Shown piece after piece: positions 1 to 11,400 of a DNA stretch of 64,000 bases. Under the pieces are notes generated by a model. The model was not told the DNA's origin and ran no database searches. It saw nothing but the letters and a program-made list of their open reading frames with translations. Position numbers and translations under genes: made by a program. Each line of letters begins with the position of its first letter. Position 1 is the first letter of the stretch. The stretch is from Spinellus fusiger (Eukaryota > Mucoromycota > Mucoromycetes > Mucorales > Phycomycetaceae), in NCBI GenBank assembly GCA_025094145.1, contig JALLLS010000001.1, positions 1,353,577 to 1,417,576 on the forward strand. The letters are read 5' to 3'.

Positions 1-916
1 CAAGTCAATGATGCGCTGTTGATCCTTCAAGATGACTGCAGACTGTATACAGACATGAGATACACTCCATGCCATCCCGTGTTTCTTACCTCTTTCTTCA
101 CCTTGTCCAGTTCCTCCTCGCGTAATAACATATCCATGACAAGTTTGCTTGTTCTTTCGAGGATTCTATGTTGACGTGTTAATGTGTGCTTTATAGTGTG
201 TGTTTTATAGTGTGTGCTCTGCAGTGCAGACTTACAAAGACAAAAAGAGAGTAAAGCCAGTCAAGTACAGGTTACGCTGGGCATAGAATCGCTTGGCTTT
301 GAGGTTGGCTTCATAACTGTAGTCATGGCCATGGTCTGTGTGGTTTTCAGATTCAATACGCTGTAGGCGGTTCACAGTGTCTATAGCAAGGAGACGTGAG
401 TCCTTTAGAACCCACATAGGTTTCTCCCTAATTTACCAATAAAGAGTACAAAAATAAACCTATCACCCACTGGATTAGTTATTATAGCCCATAATACACA
501 TCAATAACACTTACGCAAATACAATCTTTAATCCATACAGTGCATTTGCGACCTACAAGTACAAACAGACCCCATGTGTTTATTATCCTTGTTTATCAAT
601 TTCTCGCGTATTTTCTCTTTCTTTCTTTCTAGAAGAAACACAAGAGGCATGGATGATTCTTACCAGGGGCGAGGTAGAAGCAAATTTCATAAGAGCCCTA
701 CGCCAACGTGAGGGAAGAGGTACCTGCAAAAAGAGAGTGAGTAGGAGTGTAAGAAATAGGAGTGTCTACACAAAACACTGTTCTTACCACAAGGATACCA
801 AATATAATCATCTGTATGTCTATGTATTAGTCACCCTTCTTATGCTATGGTCTTGTTTATTAGTGACTTGCCTCAATCACCAAGATACCAAATGTAATGG
901 AGTAGTAGATCGCCAT
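1..916 (-). CDS. BAP31: BAP31/Yet-like ER membrane protein (partial, C-terminus beyond window)
   Basis: Eight exons read from the minus strand: 916-872, 811-788, 723-664, 552-515, 459-437, 380-236, 165-90 and 42-1, the last running off the window. Spliced, they give a hydrophobic N-terminus starting MAIYYSITFGILVIE, then VPLPSRWRRAL, YGLKIVFAFIFVLFIDTVNR and YAQRNLYLTGF, followed by a charged segment beginning the coiled coil (MLLREEELDKVKKE). This is the order of the three membrane segments and cytosolic coiled coil of BAP31/Yet1/Yet3, ER proteins known for sorting membrane cargo. The ATG at 916 is the only start giving the family N-terminus. Intron 1 begins GC (871-870), not GT. The function is inferred from the family. 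Confidence 0.88.
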
Positions 917-967
917 GGCTGTCCTTTTTTCTTTTTGCTAATCTTCTACTTGTGAAAGAAAGAAACG

Positions 968-1020
968 GACTCGGTCTCCGGGCGTCAGGTTTTATCACCC
1001 GTCTGGCCTTGCCCCGAGTC
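968..1020. other. Nested inverted repeat (stable hairpin) just upstream of the BAP31-like start
   Basis: An outer stem GACTCGG (969-975) pairs with CCGAGTC (1014-1020). Inside it CCGGGCG pairs with CGTCTGG (two G-U pairs), leaving a loop of about 15 bases. It lies about 50 bases 5' of the BAP31-like ATG and could be in that transcript's leader. I do not recognise it as a tRNA, 5S RNA or known riboswitch. It is clearly more GC-rich than its surroundings. Confidence 0.5.
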
Positions 1021-1837
1021 TGTGTAACAAAGAACGTTCAGGTACAAAACCAAAAGTAGTTGGTGTCTTCCCAATGAACTCTTCTTGCTATTGTTTTCTT
1101 ATATTTTCTTCATATAAGAAATAGTGATGCAGTAATAAGTGGGTAAAAGTGAGTAGATGAGAGGTCATTTATCAAGAATTATCAAGAATTATCATACCAA
1201 TTCATTATTGCTATAGAAACAAGAGTATCATTCTCTCTTTGTTTCAATAGCAATGATGGATACTACTTTATATTTACACTGGAACACAACAAATCCATAG
1301 CAGTCCATAGAAACTCATAGAAACCCACAGAGTAGTCTATAAAAATTCACAGTAACTTATAGCAATCTACAGCAACGCACAGATTCAGTGTGTTTATTTT
1401 GAATGGATAGTATCGAGACTCTATTCATTTCTTTCCTAAACAGACTAAGAAATGCTTGGCTTAGTAAGTCCTACCACACCATAGGGTGTACAGTGAGAAA
1501 TTGAGCAGGTAGAATAGAGTGCATCCTAAGCAGCAGTCATGTATAAAAACGGTCCTGCCTCGCATTCAACTGCAGAAGTATTCCTAGATAGCTATACACT
1601 ACACTAGAAAAACAAAAAATTCCCAACGGCATCCAATATCATCCAATGAATGTTCTGTTTCAAGAGCATTCGTTTATAAGTGCCTGTATTTATTATAAAT
1701 ATGATTATTACGTTGACTATATCCAAATAGCCTTTCTAATCTTATATCCCATCTTCTTAAATATCCCATCTGTCTTTTCAGCTTCATCAAGGCTAAATAA
1801 AACATGTTAGTAAGATATCCATGTTTATTCAAGCGAA
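1021..1837. other. Intergenic stretch with a palindrome and a degenerate 11-12 base repeat
   Basis: No coding exon was recognised. An imperfect palindrome with arms of about 23 bases (CATTATTGCTATAGAAACAA against a partner near 1238-1258) lies at about 1203-1258. From about 1296 to 1383 there is a degenerate tandem array of units like CCATAGAAACT. It separates the BAP31-like promoter from the 3' end of the SAC phosphatase gene. Confidence 0.4.
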
Positions 1838-4800
1838 TTACCTTATTACAGGTTTCTGTACAACAAAGCGATCGTCTTCTAAACTGTACCCACAGGCCTT
1901 TGCTATCTTCTCCACAATTTCCTTAACTTGATCGCGGCAATTCAACACCTTGTCCTCTGATAACTCGCCAAGTTTATTGTAACGTACAGCTTTAAACGCT
2001 ATCCACATTCCCTGATCCATATTCGACGTCTCTTCACTGTCTGGTGAATCACTGCTATGATTATGCTCCCCCTTAACATCACTCTTGGTAGCAGATCCAG
2101 GCTCGTGTGGCTCAATATTTAAGTCACCCAGGTTTTGGTTCTGGATGCTGCCTGTATTCCAACGAACGACCTCACCATTGGCACGATAGAACAGCCGAAA
2201 CCCATAGTTCTGGTCATGCCGTCTGGAAGTAGGTGTCAAAGAAGAGAGGATGTATTCTCCCATTTGTAGGCGGAGAATGGTTTTTAAGACTATTCTTTTG
2301 AATTGGATCACCTTTTCAAGATTGTAGTTGTAGCTGCAGACATACAAGGCCTTTTCTGTCAATAACACAACCTTTTCTTCAAACTTCTTGGCCGTACTGT
2401 ATACAATCCAGTTTAATTCAATCCAGTCCAATAAGCAAGAGTGCAGTACTATAACATATGCATCCACTTACAGTTTCTGTACTTCTCCAGGAGACAAGAG
2501 AGTCCAACCAGCAATCTTGACCTCATCATCAGCAATAACAATCTCACTGCTGATATCCACTGCAAAAGGTAGTAGCAATACATAATGAGTAATAAAGAAC
2601 ATGCCTCGGGTAGCTTTTACCTGCTCCTGATCTGATTTTTGCCCATCTTCTCTCAATGCCTGGTTCAGCAGACATAAGAGTAGCTTGGGGTACATGGCGA
2701 AAGATCTCAAATTTATGATAGCCTTATGGGTTACTCTTTTGAATTGTCATAGAATAGCACTCTCTTCATCAATAAGAGATGGAACATACCTAATACAAAA
2801 TCAACAGTTGCTTGTCTCCAGAAATCCTTAACAGTATTAAAGTACATTCGTGCAAGAGAGTTGGAGGCATCATTCATCATGCCAGTAATATTGCGTTTGC
2901 CAGTACTAAGATAAGACAGTAGAAAAAAGAAGAAAAAAGAAAGAATATAGTCATTCACTGTCTTCTGTTTCTATACTAGTTTCTATGACTTACCGAGTGA
3001 AATCTCCTTTGAGTGCACTAGTACCAGCATACATACGTGATATCATATCACCATTATTAGCCCATGCTATAGAGATAACATAAGTATCATTGTTATTGTT
3101 ATCATTTCTTACCATTATTAAATCTCTTTTCAAACTGTTCATAAAAGTGCAATCCTTTGTCTGGACTTTCTGTGATTCCAAAGCGCATCAACTGTAGGTG
3201 AAGGATGGTGCGTCCAAATGCACTCTATAACAATACTACTATTAGCCTTATTATCCTAGTAATAGCAATAGTAATAAAGAATACCTGAACTACATTGGTA
3301 CGATCAAGACAATCCATACAATTCTTTCAATTCTTTAGTCAATTCTACAAGATCCCAAGTGAGTAAACAAGACCTACTGTTCTAAAGACACCCTTTTGTC
3401 TGCAGCAAATCAAATCGATATCAGACGATTGAGCCTCCCAGAAGTATCTTAGAGTAGATGAGTATACCTCCCATACAAAGTATTCTTACGCAGTTTTCAC
3501 CAAATCATCATAAAGACTTGTGCTTAGTTTGCTGATATTTTCAAACCGCATGCCTTTTGTTTCTCGATGAAAATCAAATTCAACATATCTATACAAGTAT
3601 CAGAACAAGTGTGCTCTTTTTTTACTCATGCCATCCATGTACCAACTTTATATTGGGATCAGCAAGGTGTTCTACATGTTTTCTGTATTCTTGACCAACA
3701 ACAGCCTCACGTCCACTCAATTCAGTCAAATTGACCGAGACTTGTCTTCCATACAGTCTCTCTTGCTGGGAAAAGTGAAGGGCAAAAGCAGCATCGTTTT
3801 CTGCCTCTGTTCGTTCAAGTACAGGCACAGGATGCAGGCTATAAGGAGACTGACTCCAGAACACAGGGACTAGAAGCAGAGTGAGTCATAAACAGAGGCC
3901 TACAGATACTTACTTGATCCTCTTGTTTGCAAGAAAGAGACTACATGTTGAGTTCCTTCTCTCTAGTGTCATAAACATCTGTTGGCTTTAGATCCACCCT
4001 CTTTTTTTTCTTTTTCTTTTTCTACATATCTTCATTGCTTATAATTACCTCAAAGAATACAATTTGTTCTGTTTCTACAAAATTGGCTACATATCCATCC
4101 TCATTGATGCCTCTTCTTTGATAACGCATGCCTATTTTCATGTCATTCAGAGACAATTCATACAATAAAAAATAAAAAAATAAATAAAAAATGATGAAGC
4201 ATAACCCACCTGCTCTTTCTCGACTTCTCCTTGATAATACAATAAATTCAAATGGATAGCCATCTACTTCACATGATTCTAGTTGCATTGCTCCTTGCAT
4301 CACCGGTAATATCCACTCATCCAGCTAATAGATAGATCAACAACGGCTGTCTATGTATTTGGACCTTACATTTTCTTTTATAAAATCACGTAGCATATGT
4401 TCATTCCACCAGAATCTCTTGTCCACCTTTGTATGTAAAAGAGGAGATCCATGAGTATCAGAAAGATCAACTAGAATACTCTTTTTATTTTTATTTTTAT
4501 TACCTGTAAATAGAGAGGAAGATCTTTTCTTGTAGGATCTAGCTTGTTCTTTTCTGAAGTATTTTGGAAACTGTTGGTGATGTCTATAGATCCAAGGTTA
4601 TTGTTCTCTCTTTCTGTTCTTAATAAGGCGTTCTTTTACCATGATCATAGGAGAAAAGAAACATCGAACGTCCAAACAGCTCAGTGACTTGGCTGACCAA
4701 CCGATGTTCCAAAGCAGCATCTTCATTCAATATCCATTCATTAAATTCTTCCTCCATGTCTACTATTTTATGGGCAAGTGTCTCTTGCTCAGTCACTGTC

Positions 4801-5814
4801 TCTGTTGATGCTGGCACTGTCTCTTCTAACACTTCTTCATCATTCTCTATTACTGGAGTGTCTTCCTCTTTCTTCTTTCCAAAGGATCTTCTGAATCGAG
4901 TCATCAGTGAGCTCGAACGACGCAAAGGAGGAGGAGAGGGAAGAGAAGGGTTATCTTCGGGCACCACGGAAGAAGTAGAGGCACTGTTCTCTTCAACAGG
5001 GACAGAGTCATCCACCAATACTTCTGGATCCAAAGAAACAGGGTGTTTATGGATGTCTTCTTGAAAGTCTTGCTCAGAATCAGAGTCATCCAATGTTTGA
5101 ATAGCCTTTGCCTAGTCATTTAGTGTGTTATTCCTTCATTCTTTATATATATATCATTTCTACACTATAAAAAAGATAGGCTCCTCTGTTGTCTTTGAGT
5201 CAATGTCTATAACATCCCACTCCATACCAACACTACTCTCCTTCCCAAGAGATTCCAGTTCTTATCCACTTTTATCTCTACTATTCCTTGTATTTCTCTA
5301 TTTCCACCCACAGAAGAATCACTTACTCTACTGTCTAATCTATCTTTTGCCTTTTGTGAGTGGAAACTCAAACACGACACTTTCTCAATAGAATAGACCG
5401 TCTTTTCATGGAAATATCCTCGTATCTGCACATGGGTGATCACCACTAGGTATTTCTCTAAAGACATCTTTATATGAGAGAAATCTAATAAGGGCCGAGA
5501 CACTACCTCTTACACCCTCCAAGATACCGAGAAGACCGTAGATTTCATAGACACGAGTCTCTTTTGTTGCTTCATATGTATCTACCAACCAGTATGTGTG
5601 AGTGAAGAAAATGAATAGAAAGAAAGAAAGAAAGAAGAAGAGTTTGTTTCTGTTTCTGTTTCTTTCTCTTACCTAGCCTTGTTATGCGTTGATTCTCAAA
5701 GCTAATCTCGAGAATATGACTGCCTTTGACGACTACAAATGCACTCTCAGAAACGTGCAAATACATTGTCTCTGGAATTATTTTGTTTGGGTTGCTGATG
5801 AAAGGTCGTTTCAT
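1838..5814 (-). CDS. SAC-domain phosphoinositide phosphatase, Sac2/INPP5F type
   Basis: A minus-strand gene of a dozen or more short exons. The start at 5814 gives MKRPFISNPNK and then the SAC N-terminus (VSESAFVVVKGSHILEISF). The catalytic P-loop NCMDCLDRTNVV (CX5R-T) lies near 3285-3325, followed by SAFGRTILHLQLMRFG and TGKRNITGMMNDASNSLARM. The C-terminal part (2467-1838) has the hSac2-like stretch FEEKVVLLTEKALYVCSYNY. An acidic, serine-rich insert (about 5090-4700) holds RRSSSLMTRFRRSFGKKK. The family removes phosphate from phosphoinositides on endosomal or Golgi membranes. The hSac2-like region favours Sac2/INPP5F over yeast Sac1, and no C-terminal membrane anchor is seen. Exact exon borders were not all resolved. 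Confidence 0.85.
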
Positions 5815-6160
5815 ATTGCACTAGACTTGACAAGAAAAAGAAAGAAAAAAGCGAGAGAAAGAAGAAATGGCAGGACAATAAGAAAGTAGTAACGCTTAGT
5901 ACTGAAAAAGGGAATTCGGGTTTTTATTATTACTCTTTCAAGAAAGAAAGAAAAAGGGCAGGTCTAATTAGGCAATGGATATTTTATGCTGAAGGGAAAG
6001 AAAAATATAGAGAGAGATTAAGGCCCATAGAAACGGACCTTCAAAATGAAATGAGCTCTTTCGCTGTGAGAATAACGACTTGGCAAAAGAATGAGTTTTT
6101 CTTTTTTCTTTTCTTTTTATGCAAGGAGAATAAGAGAAAGTGTATTCTTTTTATGGGAAT

Positions 6161-6704
6161 TCATTGAACTACCTTTATAGATGCATAGATACAGACAGCC
6201 AGTAAGAAGTAGAATATAAGGTACGTCCCACTTGTTCCATGGCCCAATAAGCTCTTTATAGCTCTTTCTTCTTTTGGTCTTGTTCCTGTGCTTTGGTTGT
6301 ACGGTAAAGAGTGGGTTCTTGGCCTAGAGAATAGGAAAGCTAAGTTGACTGAGTCAGAGATCCAATAATTACCTGGTTTGGATCTTAAACAGTTGAAGAA
6401 GACTGAAAAGGGCTTGGTGACCTCCATAGGCAGCGTAGACAGACCTGACAAGACATCTTCCAGGTGTTCATTACAGCGGTGGGGTGTAGCAGTAGTGGTG
6501 GGTGCTTTGCTGTACTGGTTGAAGGAAGAAGAGGCACCTTCCTCGGTGAATCCGGTGGCTGTGCGTCCTGTCATTATAGAGCAAGGGGTAAGTTGGAAGG
6601 GGGGTCCCTTTGGGAAATAGCAAGGCACAAAGAGAGTCCCATAAGCAGTCCCTTCTGTTTGTGGATTTCTTCCTGTGCGGAGTGGCTTGCTGTCTTTTCT
6701 TCTT
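6161..6704 (-). CDS. Unrecognised gene, possibly cut at its 5' end by transposon copy 1
   Basis: A long minus-strand frame contains TEGTAYGTLFVPCYFPKG, then a Ser/Thr-rich linker and FNCLRSKPG. There is no ATG at its beginning: the only upstream initiator-like codon is GTG inside the ACACAC terminus of the neighbouring transposon, so an exon may instead begin after the AG at about 6705. A good 49-base intron (GTAATTATTGG to TTCTCTAG) starts at about 6370. If spliced, the product ends KAQEQDQKKKEL; if unspliced it ends in a hydrophobic segment (YLIFYFLLAVCIYASIKVVQ). I do not recognise the family. Coding status is plausible but unproven. Confidence 0.35.
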
Positions 6705-6713
6705 CCTAAATTA

Positions 6714-8155
6714 CACACCAGGAGATCTTTAGGATATAAAAGGAAATAGTCAAACTACAATTGTTTAAAAATGATAAGTCGATTTGAGGAGCGAAAATAA
6801 ATTAAGATGTACACACCAGGAGATTTTTCTGGCCTTTAAGCGGTGATATCTCCTTCCTTTTAAGACCAAAAATATTCTACCCTTTTATGGTACTGTGTTT
6901 AAAATCAGAAGGTTTGCAAGTATCTAGATTATTATTTCCTTTTGTGGATACCTTAATATCAAATTATATTATCAATAGAATATATTGTTTATGAATAAAA
7001 TTGTTGATGGATAAAATTGTTTATTGTAGTGATATAGCTAATAATATACTATTACTATAGCTACTACTGTTCTAGGCGTATTCCTTCATAGCAATAGAAT
7101 ATATACCCTAAAAGCCTTATGTTTTATACTTGGGAGATAGAAAACCATGCTCAGGAGTATACCCTAGACATCCTAGATAGTATAGAAGACTACTTGGGAC
7201 TGACTTGAAAGGAGTCTTAACTTGCCTAATAACAATACAATGAGTGTCTTGTGGATTACAATGAGCTCAAGCCTAGATGAAGACACTGCTTACCTTTTTA
7301 TCTCAAGAATAGCCTTTGGTAGTGTCTATCACCTCCTTCTATTGTTTCTCTGTTAATAATGGCACATTACCTTGCTTATTTATGCTCATCTTGACGAGTA
7401 CTTAAATATTAAGTTGTATAGACAGTGTGAGAAATAAAAAAATATAGGAGAATATCAAAACAAATAATCTTTCTTTCTCTATTCTGGTAATGTATACACT
7501 AGCCTCCACTCATAGAATTCACAAGTCAAACAATTCACATTCTATTTGCCTTAGACCTAAAGGACAGTATTAGAAACAATACCTTGTTTTCACTAAGTAC
7601 TATTGTTAATACCAGTTACAATGAGATAATTGAGGTGATTATAGATATTGATTCAATAAATAAATACACTGTTCTCAATTTAAGTAAGTTTGGTTTTATT
7701 TTATGGACAATGACCACTAGAGTTGATTCAGTGTGTTCTATAATAAACATCTTTCTTAAGCAGTATTATGCTGCAAATAGTGTGGGCCTAAGGATAACAC
7801 ATGTTAAGAGAAGAATATCAGTGACTGAGTTTTAATTTTGGGGTGACTCTTGTTCTATTTCTTGTCTTTAGAGCTAATTCTATACTTTTTAATTACAAAG
7901 TCAATAGCGATTGCTAAAACGGGCAGGTAGAGTTTGAAATAGCCCATTTAGACAGCGAAAAAGCATTTTCAATCACATTAGCCAATCATAATAATATTGC
8001 AATTTTATTCTCAGTATATTTCCTTATATATCCTAAAAATCTCCTGGTGTGTACACAGCAAAAAAGCATTTTTAAACACATTAGCCAATCATATGAATAT
8101 TGCGGTTTTATTCTCAGGATATTTCCTTATATATCCCAAAAATCTCCTGGTGTGT
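6714..8155. mobile_element. Non-autonomous inverted-repeat transposon, copy 1 (with duplicated ends)
   Basis: The main left end is at 6811 (ACACACCAGGAGATTTTT) and the right end at 8155, its inverse complement. The right terminal about 100 bases are duplicated in tandem (about 7955-8052 and 8058-8155). An extra right-type end in inverted orientation lies at 6714-6760, so the locus is composite. No transposase is encoded; the one 83-residue frame inside looks random. The 5' block and right end match copies at 28074-29295 and 60476-62684, the last of which carries Fanzor-like fragments. No clear target duplication was found. Confidence 0.75.
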
Positions 8156-8468
8156 ATAGAGCAACTCCACTTCTGTAACTATAGCAATCTTCTTTATCTT
8201 TTTTCTTTTTTCATTCTTCTCCTTTCTTCTTCTTTCTTCTTCTAGAACACACTCTGTAGGGCGTTGATGAGATGTTTGTTTTTATTGGATAAAATGAAAA
8301 AGAGGTGGTTGCCTAGTGAAACCAAAAAGAGACGGAGGAGAGAAAGAGCGGAAGAAGATGTCTAAATCACCATAAAAGGGAATCTATTGAAACATCGATA
8401 CTACTGTCAAATATAATACAGGGATGTCTGTCAGTATAAAAAGACTTGTCCTATTACGCACAAGACTC
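8156..8468. other. Intergenic leader of exportin-1
   Basis: No gene is seen between the transposon end and the probable exportin start. It includes a TTCTTTTTT-type pyrimidine run (8190-8245), typical of leaders in this window. Confidence 0.4.
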
Positions 8469-11400
8469 ATGAGCAATGTGTGTTATGGCCTGTTGTATTC
8501 TATAGTGTAGTCTTATGGTTGGATATTAATTCTGTGTATGTGTTAGCCTCTGTTGGACTATTCAGGTTCATTTGACGTGGGTGTATTGGACTACACTGTC
8601 GATGCATTTTACAATGGCAATACAGCTGCGGTAGGGTGAGAGGGAAGGGAAGGTGCTTCCTTGACTTAATAATAAAAACAACAATAAGAACAAAGAATAA
8701 CAATCTATCTCTTATATGTGTTTCATGAAATGATCTTTTTGTTTCTATTTCTACTGGAACAGAGACAAAAGGCACAGGAAATGCTGACTAGTTTCCAGAA
8801 CCACCCAAGTTCTTGGCAGTTGGTGGATCAGATATTGGAGAAATCACACAATTTATATGCAAAGGTATGCATGTGCAAAACGAATCCTTAGAGAGAGAGT
8901 TGTTATTTACACTACTCACCTTGTTATCTTTTTATCTATCCATCTATAAAGTTCATTGGTCTTTGTATTCTTGAGAACTTTGTGGTTGTGCGGTGGAATA
9001 CACTCCCATTGGAAAGACGCCTAGGTAGAGACATTCTCTTTTATGGATCATCAAAGAGAAATAAGAACTGATTGCTGATCCATTCTTCTTCATCAGCCAT
9101 TAGAGACTATATCGTCAAAATCATTGTCAATCTTACATCTGTTCCAGCAAAAGAGACACAGGAAAAGACATTCATTAACAAATTGAATGTTGTACTAGTA
9201 CAGGTTGAGTGATGGAGGCTTTGACTGTTTTTCTTATAGTCTACTCATACAACAGACATTTCACTGCAACTTACTCTATAGATCTTGAAGAAAGAATGGC
9301 CCCAGCATTGGCCTCTGTTTATCCCAGAAATCATTGCCTCTAGTAAAACTGATTTGAATTTATGTGAAAACAACATGAAGATCTTGAAGCTACTAAGGTA
9401 AGTTGTAGTATAAAGACGCTTTCTTTACTTGTGACAAGAAATAAAAAAAGAATGATGGGAGACAAGTGAGGAGATATTTGATTTTTCTGGGGACCATATG
9501 ACACAAACAAAAATGCGAAAACTTAAGCACCAAATGATCGATGAGTTTGGTGATGTGTTTGCGCTATGCCGGCAGGTAGTGGCAAGTCAACATGTCACTG
9601 CAGGGTTGACTATAGCCACCCTTGAAGCACTACAACGGATTCTAAGCTGGATTCCTATGCGGTTTATATTTGAAAGTGATCTCATAGAAACGCTTCAAAG
9701 CAAAGTAAGAGGGTACAATAAACAAATAAAAAGTAGAGTTGTTTTCTTCTTTTGTAGCCCATTCTAAAAACAAAAGCCATCTTTAGCTGCTACAAGAAAA
9801 GAAACAGCGTAATTTAGCACTGAAATGCTTCACTGAGATCATTGGCATTGAAGTCTCTCCCCGTTACCATCAGCGATTGACTGGCTTGTATGAGTCTGTT
9901 ATAAAGATAGTAAGCCAGATCATCCCTTTTAATTCAAGTGAGTAGTTTATTCTGTTTTTATAAGTAGAGTAACAACAGAACCTCCTCATCCTTCTCTCTT
10001 CTATACTGTAGATGTGTCGGATCTATACCAGACAGCAGACACGCATGATCAAGAGCTTGTCCAGGACTTGGCATTGTTTCTAACGACTTTCCTATCGAAA
10101 TATTTGGGGGTAATTAGTCATGTCTCTTATTGCCTTGTCTCTTCTGACTTTCTGAACATAGCTTGTAGAGAATACTGTCAACAAGACAATGGCTATTGAC
10201 TCTCATAACTATCTACTCAAGCTGTCTCGAGTACCAGAGAGAGAGATACTGAAGATTTGTTTTGAATACTGGGGTAAAATGGTAAGAGCTCGTTCTCTTC
10301 GGTGTGTATCATTGACTTGTAAACACCAAGGTCTATGAAATAAGAGAACAGACAAGTCGAAACACTACACCTTCACATACACAAGCATCGTACATGCTTT
10401 ATGCTGATATTCTGAAAGAGTTGAATTACATTATTATCGAGAATATAGTGCAACCCGATGAGGTAGAGCTTCTTATCACTAGGGAGGGTGTTTCTCATTG
10501 TAGAATATGGTATATAGGTGCTTATAATAACAGAAGAGCAAGGAGAAATAAAGCGTGAATTTATACAGCAAAGTGATACTTCTGCTCTCTATAAATCCAT
10601 GCATCAAGTCTTTGGCTCACTCACCAGTCTTGATGTCCAAGGTGCTCATCTCAGTATATGTGAGAATCTCACTGTCTTGGTAAACCACCTAATCATTACC
10701 TCAAACCTCCATCTTACACTCTACTATCTGACATACTCTTATTGATGAATGACTGGATGGATTCAATGCGATGTAGACAAGTGCCTCTGAATGGGCTTGG
10801 AAGAAGCTATACAAACTATGTTGGGCTGTAGGAGCAATGTCAGGCTCTATGGAAGAATCAAAAGAAGAACAGCTATTGACAGACCTAACACAGTCTCTTT
10901 TTGGACTATTACAGACAAGTACCCACAGCAAAGATCAAACCTATGTAGTCATCTCTTGCATCTTTTATCTTGCCAAACACTATCTCCACTTTCTCAAAAC
11001 ACACCAAGATTTCTTAAGATTTGTGATGGACAAGATAATGACTTATTTTCATGATGCTGAAGTATGCTTACAAGACATTGCATGCAACACCTTTCTCAAG
11101 ATATGCCAGGGATGTCAACAAGAGCTGACGGCCATTCCACCTGACAATCAAGTCTCTATGGTAGAAGCTCTTATTCTGGATATGCAAAGAGTGACTTCTG
11201 ACCTTGGTTCTAACCAGGTGAGGAGACTAGAGTGTAGGAAAAGCCTTGTTGATGAGATGTTATGTACGTGTCATTAGGTATGTATTGTGTACGAGTCCAT
11301 TGGACATGTGTTATCCACAGCACCCTTTGAGTACCAGACTCGATTGATCAGTCCATGGATGAGTCTACCCAATGAAGCAGTAAGTGATCTCTGTCTTTGC

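Noticed and set aside
1478..1560. Similarity to 5S rRNA (ACCATAGGGTGTA)
   Set aside because: Only about a dozen bases agree; the rest of the 5S secondary structure cannot be formed.
7584..7835. 83-codon frame inside transposon copy 1
   Set aside because: The same DNA in copy 2 does not keep the frame and no family resemblance is seen.
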